A DNA stretch of 64,000 bases from Burkholderia puraquae (lineage in GTDB: Bacteria > Pseudomonadota > Gammaproteobacteria > Burkholderiales > Burkholderiaceae): assembly GCF_002099195.1 (NCBI RefSeq), contig NZ_NBYX01000015.1:1-64000 (forward strand). Reading direction: 5' to 3'. The position numbers and the translations under genes are program-made. Below, in pieces: positions 44,426-53,878 of the stretch. Each line of letters starts with the position of its first letter. Positions within the stretch are counted from its first letter, which is position 1. The notes beneath the pieces were generated by a model. It did not search any database. It saw nothing but the letters and a program-made list of their open reading frames with translations, and was not told the DNA's origin.

Positions 44426-46012
44426 CTATGCGCCGGCCGCCCGCGTGTCGAGCCGGAACAGCAATACCGCCTCGGCAAGCCGGCCTCCCTGTTCTTCGAG
44501 CGACTTCGATGCGGCGGCCGCCTGTTCGACGAGCGCGGCGTTCTGCTGGGTGACTTCATCCATTTGCGTAATGGCCAGATTCACCTGCTCGATGCCGCGG
44601 CTCTGCTCGTTCGACGCGGCAGCGATCTCGCCCATGATGTCGGTCACGCGCGAGATCGCGTGCGTGACCTGGTTCATCGTCTCGCCCGCGTTGTTCGCGA
44701 TATGCGAGCCGTCCTGGATCTTCCTGACCGATTGCGAGATCAGCTCGCGAATTTCCTTCGCGGCGCTCGACGAGCGCTGCGCGAGACTCCGGACTTCGCT
44801 GGCCACCACCGCAAAGCCGCGGCCCTGTTCGCCGGCGCGGGCGGCCTCCACGGCCGCGTTGAGCGCGAGGATGTTGGTCTGGAATGCGATCCCTTCGATG
44901 ATCGCGGTGATCTCGGCGATTTTGGCGGAGCTGGCGCTGATGTCCGTCATTGTGTCGACCATCAGGCCGACTGCCGTGCTGCCGCGCTGGGCGACTTCCG
45001 ATGCGTTGTTGGCCAGCCCGCTCGCCTGCTGCGCGTTATCGGCGTTCAGGCGCACGGTGGAGGTCAGTTGCTCCATGCTCGACGCGGTTTCCTGCAACGA
45101 GGCGGCCTGCTGTTCCGTGCGGGACGACAGGTCCTGGTTGCCGGACGCGATTTCGCCGGCGCCCGTCGCGACGTTGCTCGATGCGGTACGGACCTCCGAG
45201 ATCAGGCGGATCAGGTTCGCCTGCATGTCGCGCATCGAAGCCAGGACGCTGCCGGCGGGCGCGGCGCCGGTCGTGGATTCGGCGCCGAGATCGCCGGCGG
45301 CGATATGGCCGGCGATCTCGCTGAGCACGGCAGGCTCCGTGCCCAGCGAGCGCAGCAGGCCGCGGGTGATGAAGAGGCCCGAGATCGCGGCCGCCGCGGC
45401 GGCGGCGATGCAGATCGCGATCAGCATCAGTCGCCGCGACGTATAACGGTCGTCCGAGTCCTTCACCAGTTGGGCGGCCAACGTACGCGAGAACGTCGCA
45501 TACGCGTCGGTGGCCGCGACGAGCTGGGCCAGCAGCGGTCGGCACTGTTCGTTGATCATCGTGATCGCCTGATCGCGCTGGTTGTTCGCCGCTGCTTCGA
45601 CGATGGCGCGCGCCACGGGGCCGTATTGCGCCTCGACCGCCCCGATTTGCCGAACCAGTTCGCGGGCCTTGTCGGTCGCGCCGCTGCCCTCGCGGACTGC
45701 ATTCGTCAGTTCGCCCAGCAGCGCGCCGACTTCGCGATCCGCCCGCAGCGCCGCTTCCTTCTCGATGTCCGCATCGCGCGTCCCGTTCGCCAGGACTTGG
45801 TTGCGGGCGGCGATCGCACGCCGGTCGACCGCCGCGAGAATCTTGTCCGCCAGGGTCGCGCGGGCGTTGATGCCGTTGACATAGTTCTCGAATGCCGCGT
45901 TCGCATTGCCGAGCGATACGACGCCGAGAATGGAGACGAGCAGAACCATGCACGTCAGGAGACTGAAAGCCAGCGTCAGCTTCGTGCGAACCGTTAATCG
46001 TTGATCATTCAC
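44426..46012 (-). CDS. methyl-accepting chemotaxis protein
   Basis: 528 residues of the Tar-like class. A first membrane segment at about 10-32 is followed by a periplasmic four-helix sensor region to about 188, a second membrane segment near 190-210, a HAMP region, and the signalling coiled coil with the hairpin EIRELISQS... and [44 protein letters not shown]. The start is GTG at 46012. It follows a diguanylate cyclase on the same strand, 138 bp apart. Ligand unknown. Confidence 0.94.
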   Translation of the reverse strand: MNDQRLTVRTKLTLAFSLLTCMVLLVSILGVVSLGNANAAFENYVNGINARATLADKILAAVDRRAIAARNQVLANGTRDADIEKEAALRADREVGALLGELTNAVREGSGATDKARELVRQIGAVEAQYGPVARAIVEAAANNQRDQAITMINEQCRPLLAQLVAATDAYATFSRTLAAQLVKDSDDRYTSRRLMLIAICIAAAAAAAISGLFITRGLLRSLGTEPAVLSEIAGHIAAGDLGAESTTGAAPAGSVLASMRDMQANLIRLISEVRTASSNVATGAGEIASGNQDLSSRTEQQAASLQETASSMEQLTSTVRLNADNAQQASGLANNASEVAQRGSTAVGLMVDTMTDISASSAKIAEITAIIEGIAFQTNILALNAAVEAARAGEQGRGFAVVASEVRSLAQRSSSAAKEIRELISQSVRKIQDGSHIANNAGETMNQVTHAISRVTDIMGEIAAASNEQSRGIEQVNLAITQMDEVTQQNAALVEQAAAASKSLEEQGGRLAEAVLLFRLDTRAAGA

Positions 46013-46150
46013 GTGAAAAGTCCAGTTTCGTTGACATCGAGTAGTTTTCCTTATTATCTGAATGGTACATGAACAATTTGGGACAGTTTTCGAAGCAATC
46101 GTTTGCGTATGCTCCGCTGCCGAAAAAATGCGGGCCCGCTGCGTGGCCGG

Positions 46151-47671
46151 TCAAGCCCGGTGAGCGATTTGCTCCGTTTCCGCGCAACACACCCGATTCC
46201 TGCCTTCGCGCTTCGCACGATAAAGCGCCATGTCCGCCTGATGCGACAGCGCATGCACGGACGGTGGGCGCGCGCGATGGCCGGTCGCGCAGCCGATGCT
46301 GACGGTGAAGGCCGGAACGGTTTCCGCGAACCCGTCGAGCCGGTTGCGTTCGACTTCGCGGCGAATCGCCTCCGCGACCTGCGCGGCACCGCTTTCGTCC
46401 GTATCCGGCAGCACCGCGACGAACTCCTCGCCGCCGTAGCGCGCGGCGAGATCGCCGCGCCGCCGCGTGTGCGCGCGGATGCATTCGGCGAGAAAGCGCA
46501 GTGCCGTGTCGCCCACCGCATGACCGTGCCGGTCGTTGTACTGCTTGAAGTGGTCGGCATCGATGAACAGGATCGACAGGCTGCCGTTGTTGCCCCGCTG
46601 CAGCCGTTCCCATTCGTCGGCCAGCGCGATATCGAGCGCGCGGCGGTTGCACAGGCTCGTCAGCGGATCGGTCCGGGTGAGGTCCGTGAGCAGCGTCTGC
46701 TTGCGCAGGTTGTCCCGCAGCGAAAACGCGAGCAGCCAGACCACCGCGCAGAAGAGCGCGCTGATCATGGTGGCGGACACGCCTACCGTCCACGACAGGC
46801 GCGCGATGCTCGCCAGCACGTCGCGCTCGGCCGGCGCGACGACGGCGATCAGCGGCGTGCCCGGCACCCGTTGGTACGTATACAGCCGCACGGTGCCGTC
46901 GATGACCGAACGAGCGGGGTAGAAGCCCGATTCGCTGTGCACCATCCGGTCGAAGGCTTTCGAGCGACGCAGGTGGTTCATCTGGTTGTCGTTCAACGAC
47001 GGATTTCTCGCGAGGATCGTGCCGTCCGCGCGCAGGATCGCGCTGACTCCGTTCGGCCCGACATCGAGACCGGCCAGGAGCTGCTCGAAATAGGCGATGT
47101 CGACGGCGACCACCGCGATGCCGTTGAACGTATGATCCGGCCGGTCGATGCGCCGCGACAGCGCGATCGATTCCTTGCCGCCGCGCGAGCGTGCGCGATA
47201 GGCCTCGGACACGTAGAGGCCGACGTTGTCGGCATCGCGATGGACCTTGAAGTAGTCGCGATCGCTGAAATCCCAACGATGGGTCGTGCCGCAGCATCCG
47301 TCGATCAACCGGCCGTGCCGGTCGGTCACGCCCATGCCGGTCACGTATTGCGCGGCGGTGCGCTCGAACAGCAGATCGTGCCGCAGCCCGGCATCCATGC
47401 GTCGCACCGCGGGGTTGCCGAGATCGGACGCGAGCGCGACCAGCGCGTCGTTCGACGTTTCGACGGTGCGCGCGATCTGGCTCACCAGTACGGCGGCGAC
47501 GTTGCGCGACGTCTCGTGCGCGTGGTCGATCACTTCGCTGCGCCCGACCCACAGTGTCGCCGCGCTGATCCCGAGCGCCGCCAGCGACATCAACGTGCCC
47601 AGTGCCCCGACGACAAGATGGTTGCGTCCGGCCCAGTCGGCGATTTTCTCGATCGAGGTGGTTGCGGCCAT
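46151..47671 (-). CDS. diguanylate cyclase with periplasmic sensor
   Basis: 506 residues. Membrane segments at about 20-42 and 275-300 enclose a periplasmic Cache-like sensor ([21 protein letters not shown] near 210). The C-terminal GGDEF domain begins [14 protein letters not shown] near 330 and carries the active GGEEF near 425 with an inhibitory RRGD site five residues before it. It makes cyclic di-GMP and should be active and feedback-regulated. Two GGTTAAC sites lie upstream (47726 and 47738). Confidence 0.93.
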   Translation of the reverse strand: MAATTSIEKIADWAGRNHLVVGALGTLMSLAALGISAATLWVGRSEVIDHAHETSRNVAAVLVSQIARTVETSNDALVALASDLGNPAVRRMDAGLRHDLLFERTAAQYVTGMGVTDRHGRLIDGCCGTTHRWDFSDRDYFKVHRDADNVGLYVSEAYRARSRGGKESIALSRRIDRPDHTFNGIAVVAVDIAYFEQLLAGLDVGPNGVSAILRADGTILARNPSLNDNQMNHLRRSKAFDRMVHSESGFYPARSVIDGTVRLYTYQRVPGTPLIAVVAPAERDVLASIARLSWTVGVSATMISALFCAVVWLLAFSLRDNLRKQTLLTDLTRTDPLTSLCNRRALDIALADEWERLQRGNNGSLSILFIDADHFKQYNDRHGHAVGDTALRFLAECIRAHTRRRGDLAARYGGEEFVAVLPDTDESGAAQVAEAIRREVERNRLDGFAETVPAFTVSIGCATGHRARPPSVHALSHQADMALYRAKREGRNRVCCAETEQIAHRA

Positions 47672-48030
47672 GCTCGTGCTCGTATGGGATGCCGGCGGCA
47701 GTGGGGCCGGCGCGGGTCAAACCTGGGTTAACGGCACGGTTAACAGAAAATCGAGGTCCGCAGGGCCGTCCGTGGGCGCGAGCGATCGCGCACGGGCGCG
47801 CAAACGTGTGCGAGCCCGTCTGGCTGGTCCTGCAAAGCCCTGCATCGGGCGTTCGCCGTGCGCGGAACGATGTGCGGCGACACGCGCCGATACCCCGTCG
47901 ATTGATAACCCATCGACATCAATCCTTCCAAAAATTGCACTTATCGTTTGCCTGGCGACGAGCGAACATGCCGGAAAACGACAATCGATCCACCCTCCCG
48001 CGTATTTCCGGATTTTCAGGAGACACCCCG
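47672..48030. promoter_or_regulatory. divergent control region with GGTTAAC repeats
   Basis: This 359-bp gap separates the cyclase gene and the CitA-like gene and holds no convincing gene. GGTTAAC occurs at 47726-47732 and 47738-47744, a 12-bp period, and each contains a palindromic GTTAAC. They lie 55-73 bp before the cyclase start and may be a regulator site. The ribosome site of the transporter is CAGGAGACACCCC just before 48031. Confidence 0.4.
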
Positions 48031-49326
48031 ATGCACCCCTCGTCCAGCCTTCCGAACGAACGTTCGAAGGCCGCTGCAGTTTTCCGCGTCACCGCCGGGA
48101 ATTTTCTCGAGCAGTTCGACTTCTTCCTGTTCGGCTTCTACGCCACGCAAATCGCCAACGTTTTCTTTCCCGCGCAAAGCGAGTTCGCTTCGCTGATGAT
48201 GACCTTCGCCGTGTTCGGCGCCGGCTTCCTGATGCGGCCGCTGGGCGCAATCGTGCTGGGCGCGTACATCGACGACGTTGGCCGGCGCAAGGGCCTGATC
48301 GTCACGCTGTCCATCATGGCGAGCGGCACCATCCTGATCGCGTTCGTGCCGGGCTACGCGACGATCGGCCTGCTGGCACCCGCGCTCGTGCTGTTGGGGC
48401 GGCTGCTGCAGGGCTTCTCCGCCGGCGCCGAACTGGGAGGCGTATCGGTCTATCTCGCCGAGCTGGCCACGCCCGGCCGCAAGGGCTTCTTCACGAGCTG
48501 GCAGTCCGCCAGCCAGCAGGTCGCGATCGTCGTTGCCGCGGGCCTCGGCTTTGCGCTCAATCAATGGCTGAGCGCGTCGGCCATCGCCGCATGGGGATGG
48601 CGCGCGCCGTTCTTCGTCGGCTGCATGATCGTGCCGTTCATCTTCATGCTGCGCCGCAACCTGGAGGAAACCCAGGAGTTCAAGGCGCGCAAGCATCGTC
48701 CGGGCATGAAGGAAGTGTTCGGTACGCTGGTCCAGAACTGGGGCATCGTGATTGCCGGCATGATGCTGGTCGCGATGACTACCACGAGCTTCTATCTGAT
48801 CACGGTCTACGCGCCGACCTTCGGCAAGACGGTGCTGCATCTGAGCACCGCCGACAGCCTGCTCGTGACGCTCTGCGTCGGCGTGTCGAACTTCGTGTGG
48901 CTGCCGATCGGCGGTGCGTTGTCCGACAGGATCGGCCGCCGGCCGCTGCTGGTCGGCATGACGGTGCTCACCATCGTGACCGCCTACCCGGCGCTGTCGT
49001 TGCTCGCTCACGCGCCGTCGTTCGTCAACATGCTGCTCGTCCTCCTCTGGCTCTCGTTCATGTACGGGATCTATAACGGTGCGATGGTCGTGGCGCTCAC
49101 GGAAGTGATGCCGGTGCAGGTGCGTGTCGCGGGCTTCTCGCTCGCCTACAGCCTCGCGACGGCCGTGTTCGGCGGCTTCACGCCTGCCATCTCGACCGCG
49201 CTCATTCACATGACGGGCGACAAGGCCGCCCCGGGCTACTGGATGAGCTTCGCCGCGGTGTGCGCGCTTCTTGCGACGTTCGCGCTCTATCGGCACCGTG
49301 CCGCGACGCTGACGCCGGCGCATTGA
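48031..49326 (+). CDS. CitA-like MFS proton symporter (citrate / tricarballylate type)
   Basis: 431 residues with twelve membrane segments and N-terminal [19 protein letters not shown], typical of the metabolite:H+ symporter family (CitA, TcuC, ShiA). [17 protein letters not shown] is the loop 2-3 motif, and [15 protein letters not shown] near 125-140 is another hallmark. Length and start match citrate/tricarballylate transporters. It is followed 71 bp later by a soluble binding protein. The frame extends upstream to 47602, but the strong RBS fixes the start. Confidence 0.9.
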   Translation: MHPSSSLPNERSKAAAVFRVTAGNFLEQFDFFLFGFYATQIANVFFPAQSEFASLMMTFAVFGAGFLMRPLGAIVLGAYIDDVGRRKGLIVTLSIMASGTILIAFVPGYATIGLLAPALVLLGRLLQGFSAGAELGGVSVYLAELATPGRKGFFTSWQSASQQVAIVVAAGLGFALNQWLSASAIAAWGWRAPFFVGCMIVPFIFMLRRNLEETQEFKARKHRPGMKEVFGTLVQNWGIVIAGMMLVAMTTTSFYLITVYAPTFGKTVLHLSTADSLLVTLCVGVSNFVWLPIGGALSDRIGRRPLLVGMTVLTIVTAYPALSLLAHAPSFVNMLLVLLWLSFMYGIYNGAMVVALTEVMPVQVRVAGFSLAYSLATAVFGGFTPAISTALIHMTGDKAAPGYWMSFAAVCALLATFALYRHRAATLTPAH

Positions 49327-49397
49327 TGCCCGCCCCACCCGGAATGCTCAGGAAACCACACGAACCCATGCGAATCCGCACGACCAAGACCACGACC

Positions 49398-50180
49398 ATG
49401 AGAAATCTGCTCCTGAAATTTTGTGCGACCGCGCTCGTTGCCACCACGGCGGTTGCGGCCAACGTGCAGGCTGCCGAACTGCACGTGATGAGCTCGGGCG
49501 GCTTCACCGCCGCGTACAAACTGCTCGGCCCCCGGTTTGCGACGACGACGGGCAATACGCTCGATACCGCGCTCGGCCCGTCGATGGGCAAGTCGCCCGA
49601 AGCGATTCCGAACCGGCTCGCGCGCGGCGAGCCCGCCGACGCCGTCATCATGGTCGGCTACGCACTCGACGAGCTGATCAAGCAGGGCAAGGTCGTCCCC
49701 GGATCCCGGGTCGAGCTGGCCGACTCGCGCATCGGCATGGTCGTGCGCGACGGGGCGGCCAAGCCCGACATCAGCTCCGCCGACGGCCTCAAGCAGGTGC
49801 TGCTGCACGCGAAGTCGATCGCCTACTCGGACAGCGCAAGCGGCGTCTATATCGAACGCGAGCTGTTCAGGAAGCTCGGCATCGAGGACCAGGTGAAGTC
49901 GAAGGCGAAGATGATTCCGCGGATTCCGGTGGCATCGGTCGTCGCGAACGGCGACTACGAAATCGGCTTCCAGCAGGTGAGCGAGCTGCTGCCGGTCAAG
50001 GGGGCGACCTTCGTCGGCAAGATTCCCGAATCGTTGCAATCGGTCACGCGTTTCGCGGCCGGCATCCCCGTTGGCGCGCAGCATCCCAAGGAAGCGAAGG
50101 CGCTGCTCGACTATCTTGCGTCGCCCGATGTGCAGGCGGACGTGAACTCGACCGGGCTCGATTCCGTTTCCGCTCACTGA
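49398..50180 (+). CDS. ModA-like periplasmic substrate-binding protein without ABC partners
   Basis: 260 residues with a signal peptide ending near VQAAE (about residue 25). The mature part is a type II binding fold of the ModA/extracellular solute group: LHVMSSGGFTAAYKLLGPRF, ADAVIMVGYALDELI, and PRIPVASVVANGDYEIGFQQVSELL. No ModBC genes are nearby; instead it sits with a citrate-type symporter. It may bind an organic acid. ATGs at 49344 and 49368 are also possible starts. Confidence 0.82.
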   Translation: MRNLLLKFCATALVATTAVAANVQAAELHVMSSGGFTAAYKLLGPRFATTTGNTLDTALGPSMGKSPEAIPNRLARGEPADAVIMVGYALDELIKQGKVVPGSRVELADSRIGMVVRDGAAKPDISSADGLKQVLLHAKSIAYSDSASGVYIERELFRKLGIEDQVKSKAKMIPRIPVASVVANGDYEIGFQQVSELLPVKGATFVGKIPESLQSVTRFAAGIPVGAQHPKEAKALLDYLASPDVQADVNSTGLDSVSAH

Positions 50181-50189
50181 GTCCAACCG

Positions 50190-50221
50190 ACGGGAGGGCT
50201 TGCGTCAGACGGCCTTCCCGT
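50190..50221. terminator. bidirectional hairpin between convergent genes
   Basis: ACGGGAGGGC (50190-50199) pairs with GCCTTCCCGT (50212-50221) with one G-T pair and a 12-base loop. It overlaps the last codons of the DctA gene and begins 10 bp after the binding-protein stop. Confidence 0.5.
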
Positions 50222-51533
50222 TACCGTCCGCATCTGCCGCGACACGGTCTTCATCGGCCCCATTCAGGGATGCCGAACCGCCCACGGCGAGCCTCTGCGC
50301 AAGACGCGCGCGATCGCACGCGCCTTCCCACATCGAAACGAAGATCACCGCGCAGGCATTGCTGATCACGCTCGTCAGCGCGCGCGCCTCGGACATGAAG
50401 CGGTCGATCCCGACCAGCAGGGCCACCCCGGCAACGGGCAGGTCGGGCATGACGGCGAGCGTGGCGACCAGCGCAACCAGCCCGCTACCGGAAACACCGG
50501 CCGCGCCCTTGGACGTGAGCAGCATGACGGCGAGCATCATCGCGATCTGCGTTGCGGAAAGGGGCACGTCGCACGCCTGCGCGATAAACAATGCGGCGAG
50601 CGTCAGATAGATCGCGGTACCGTCCAGATTGAACGAATAGCCTGCCGGCAGCACGAGCCCCACGACGCCTTTGTCGCAGCCGAGCGACTCCAGCTTGACG
50701 ATCAGGCGCGGCAGAACGGGCTCCGAAGAGGACGTCGCGAGGACGATCAGCAACTCTTCGCGCAGGTAGCGCAACAGCCGCCACAGCGCGAAGCCGTGCA
50801 GCCGCGCGAGCGGTGCGAGCACCAGCGCGACGAACAGCGCGCACGCCACATAGAAGGACACCACCAGCTTCGCAAGCGAGCCGACCGAGCCGATCCCGAA
50901 GCGGCCCACCGTGAAGGCCATCGCGCCGAATGCGCCGAGCGGCGCGAGCCGCATGATCATCGCCAGCACGCGAAAGACAACCTGGGCCACACCGTCGATC
51001 AGTGCAAGAACGGGCCGGCCGGCCTTCCGGTGCGCATTCAGCGAGAAGCCGAACAGCAGCGACAGCAGCAGTACCGGCAACACTTCGCCTTGCTCGAACG
51101 CGCCGAGCATCGTATCGGGAATCACGCTCAGCGCGAACGCCACGAGCCCGCGTGGCTGCGCCTCCCTCGCGTACTGAGCCAGGACGCTCGAATCGAGATG
51201 GTGCACATCGATGTGCAGGCCGGCGCCCGGCCGCAGCACGAACGCGGCGGCGAGCCCGATCGCGAGCGCGACGGCGGTCAGCAGATAGAAAAGTGCCAGC
51301 GCCCGAACGATCGTGCGGCCGATGGCCTTCCCGTTCGCCAGCGACGTGATGCCCGACACGATCGTGCAAAAGACGATCGGCGCGATGGTCATCCGCACGA
51401 GGCCGACGAACGCATCGCTGAGGGGCTTGAGCATCGCGCCTGCTCCCGGCCATGCGTGACCGACGGTCACGCCGAGCATCATCGCGAGCAGGACCTGCAC
51501 GTAAAGCGATTTAAGCAGCCTGGCCAGCCTCAC
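50205..51533 (-). CDS. C4-dicarboxylate/proton or sodium symporter (DctA family)
   Basis: 442 residues of the dicarboxylate/amino acid:cation symporter family. Early LKSLYVQVLLAMMLGVTVG, MTIAPIVFCTIVSGI near 55, LATSSSEPVLPRLI near 270 (serine-rich hairpin), PAGYSFNLDGTAIY near 300 and KGAAGVSGSGLVALVATL near 350 are all typical. It imports succinate, fumarate, malate or a related acid. GTG at 51533 with AAGGAAG upstream is preferred over an ATG at 51581, which would overlap the LysR gene. Likely co-transcribed with LysR. Confidence 0.9.
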   Translation of the reverse strand: MRLARLLKSLYVQVLLAMMLGVTVGHAWPGAGAMLKPLSDAFVGLVRMTIAPIVFCTIVSGITSLANGKAIGRTIVRALALFYLLTAVALAIGLAAAFVLRPGAGLHIDVHHLDSSVLAQYAREAQPRGLVAFALSVIPDTMLGAFEQGEVLPVLLLSLLFGFSLNAHRKAGRPVLALIDGVAQVVFRVLAMIMRLAPLGAFGAMAFTVGRFGIGSVGSLAKLVVSFYVACALFVALVLAPLARLHGFALWRLLRYLREELLIVLATSSSEPVLPRLIVKLESLGCDKGVVGLVLPAGYSFNLDGTAIYLTLAALFIAQACDVPLSATQIAMMLAVMLLTSKGAAGVSGSGLVALVATLAVMPDLPVAGVALLVGIDRFMSEARALTSVISNACAVIFVSMWEGACDRARLAQRLAVGGSASLNGADEDRVAADADGNGKAV

Positions 51534-51567
51534 TGGACGGTCTTCCTTCGTGTCTCGTCTGTCGTTG

Positions 51568-52491
51568 TCACACCGATGCATCGCTGCTTGCGATACCGCC
51601 GCGCTTCGCGTCGACGATCATCCGGTGAAATGCTTCGGCGGCCGGTGTGAGCGGTCGTCCGCGCCGTTTCACGATGCCCACGCGGCGTTTGACGACCGGC
51701 TCGACGAGCGGCACGCTCGTGAGAATCGGGTGGTCGTGCCCGGGCATCGCCATCGAGGGCACCGCGGCGACGCCGAGCCCCGCCTCGATCAATCCGAGCA
51801 GGGTCGTCACGTGGCGCGCTTCGCATACGCTCGGCCCACGCGGCGCCACGGCGGCAAGCGCCTGGTCGAGCAACAGACGGTTACCGGAAGTCTTGTCCAC
51901 CGACACGTAATCGTGCTCGTACAGTTCGTTCCAGGTCACGCGCTTCTTGCGCGCGAGCGGATGGTCGCGGCGGCAGGCAGCAACGAACCGCTCCTGGAGC
52001 AACACCTTGAATTCGATGTCGGATTCCTGGCTGCCCATGAAACTCACGCCGAAATCGGCCTCGCCGCTGATGACGGCGCCCAGCACCTCGTTCGCGCTCG
52101 CGTCCAGCAGCTTGACCCGGATGCGCGGAAAGCGGTGATGATAGCGCGCGATGATGGCCGGCAGAAAGTAGTAGGCAACCGAGGGCACGCACGCGATGGT
52201 CACATGGCCCAGGCGGCTCGACGACACGTCGCGAATGCCGAGCAGGGCCGCATCGAGATCGTCGAGCAGCTGTTCCGCGCTCTGGGCGAACACGCGGCCG
52301 ACCGTGGTGAGCGCGACGCGACGCGTGGTGCGCTCGAACAGGCGCACGCCGAGCGCTTCCTCGAGCTTGTCGATCCGGCGGCTCAACGCGGGCTGGGAAA
52401 TGCTGACCGATTCCGCGGCCTTTCGGAAACTGCCCGTTTCCACGACCGCGCGAAACGCCTGCAAGTCGTTCAAATCGAAGTTGATTCCCAC
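51568..52491 (-). CDS. LysR family transcriptional regulator
   Basis: 307 residues. Helix-turn-helix at about 5-65: FDLNDLQAFRAVVETGSFRKAAE and ISQPALSRRIDKLEEALGVRLFERT. The effector domain follows (VTIACVPSVAYYFLPAIIARY). The start is GTG 52491 with GGGGAG upstream, giving the usual short LysR N-terminus; an ATG at 52530 is possible. It lies directly upstream of the DctA-type gene on the same strand and probably controls organic-acid transport here. Confidence 0.9.
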   Translation of the reverse strand: MGINFDLNDLQAFRAVVETGSFRKAAESVSISQPALSRRIDKLEEALGVRLFERTTRRVALTTVGRVFAQSAEQLLDDLDAALLGIRDVSSSRLGHVTIACVPSVAYYFLPAIIARYHHRFPRIRVKLLDASANEVLGAVISGEADFGVSFMGSQESDIEFKVLLQERFVAACRRDHPLARKKRVTWNELYEHDYVSVDKTSGNRLLLDQALAAVAPRGPSVCEARHVTTLLGLIEAGLGVAAVPSMAMPGHDHPILTSVPLVEPVVKRRVGIVKRRGRPLTPAAEAFHRMIVDAKRGGIASSDASV

Positions 52492-52663
52492 GGGCGCGTC
52501 TCCCCATCTCAGATGGGGCGTATTTTGCATGATTTCGCCGGGCGGCCGCATCGGCGCGGCACGCATCCGCGCAACCCTTGATCGCAACCGCGTGCGTGAG
52601 CGTGCGGCCTGGCCGTCGATCCGCTGCGCGTCGATGTCGATGGGGGCGTCGAGGCTGCGTCTC

Positions 52664-53845
52664 TTACGGCGCAAGCAGGCCGCGTGCGGCCAGATTGGCA
52701 TACAGCGCGCGCACGCCGAAGGTCCACGGCGCGATCTCGGTGCACAGCCGCACGGTGTTGACGAGTGCGCCGAGCGCGGGCGTGGAGATGGTGACGCGGT
52801 CGCCCAGGTGATGCGTGAATCCGCCGCCGGGCGCGTCGCGGTCCTGGATCGGCGAGAACATCGTGCCGAGGAACAGCATGAAGCCGTCCGGATACTGGTG
52901 ATGCGCGCCGCAGGTCTGGGCGACGAGGTCGGCCGGGTCGCGGCTGATCTCGCGCATGTGGCTGATGCCGTCGAGCACGAAGCCGTCGTCCGCGCCTTCG
53001 ACGTGCAGCGACACGCTGGCCTGCCGTACGCTATCCAGCGTGAAACCGTCGTCGAACAGCCGCACGAACGGGCCGATCGCGCACGAGCCGTTGTTGTCCT
53101 TGCATTTGCCGAGCAGCAGCGCCGAGCGGCCTTCGATGTCGCGCAGGTTCACGTCGTTGCCGAGCGTGGCGCCCACCGGCCTGCCGTCGCTGGAAACCGC
53201 GAGCACGATCTCCGGTTCGGGGTTGTTCCATACCGATACCGGCAGCAGCCCCACGTCCGCGCCGAAGCCCACCGCCGACATCGGCTGCGCCTTCGAGAAC
53301 ACCTCGGCATCGGGGCCGATGCCGACTTCCATGTATTGCGACCACGCGCCGCGGCGCTCGAGTTCCGCCTTCAACCGCATCGCGGCGTCCGAGCCCGGCA
53401 CGATCTTCGACAGATCGGTGCCGATGGTGGCTGCGATGGTCGCGCGCACGTCCGCTGCTTTCACGGGGTCGCCGCCGGCCTGTTCCTCGATCACGCGCTC
53501 GATCAGGCTGACGGCGAAGGTGACGCCGCATGCCTTGACGGCCTGCACGTCGCACGGTGCGAGCAGGGGGGTCGCGCCGCGCGTGCCGTCGAGCGCCGCC
53601 TGCAGCAGCGGCTCGACGCGGCCGAGCGATTCGCCGGGCGCCGTGCGAGCGATGGCGGCCGCGTCGGGGCGGTCGAACAGGTCCGCGGTGGTCGGTACGG
53701 TGCGCGTGATGTCGATCACTTCGCCGTCGCGCACGGCAACGACGCTCGGGCCCGCATGGGCGCCGTCGTGCCGCCACACACGGCCGATCAGCAGCGCTTG
53801 CGCCAGGTCGTGCGGCAGGCAGTCGGAAACGGAAAGAGTACGCAT
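52664..53845 (-). CDS. xylX: 2-keto-3-deoxypentonate dehydratase (XylX-like, FAH family)
   Basis: 393 residues of the fumarylacetoacetate hydrolase superfamily, in the long form seen in Caulobacter XylX. Metal-site and fold segments EVFSKAQPMSAVGFGADVGLLPVSVWNNPEPEIVL and GNDVNLRDIEGRSALLLGKCKD are clear. XylX dehydrates 2-keto-3-deoxy-D-xylonate to 2-ketoglutarate semialdehyde. It follows the XylD-like gene by 33 bp, so these two steps are adjacent. The last Weimberg enzyme (semialdehyde dehydrogenase) is not in the window. Alternative: the L-arabinonate analogue. Confidence 0.8.
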   Translation of the reverse strand: MRTLSVSDCLPHDLAQALLIGRVWRHDGAHAGPSVVAVRDGEVIDITRTVPTTADLFDRPDAAAIARTAPGESLGRVEPLLQAALDGTRGATPLLAPCDVQAVKACGVTFAVSLIERVIEEQAGGDPVKAADVRATIAATIGTDLSKIVPGSDAAMRLKAELERRGAWSQYMEVGIGPDAEVFSKAQPMSAVGFGADVGLLPVSVWNNPEPEIVLAVSSDGRPVGATLGNDVNLRDIEGRSALLLGKCKDNNGSCAIGPFVRLFDDGFTLDSVRQASVSLHVEGADDGFVLDGISHMREISRDPADLVAQTCGAHHQYPDGFMLFLGTMFSPIQDRDAPGGGFTHHLGDRVTISTPALGALVNTVRLCTEIAPWTFGVRALYANLAARGLLAP

Positions 53846-53878
53846 GGTCAGCTCGGCAAGGGTCGTGGACAGGGAGGG

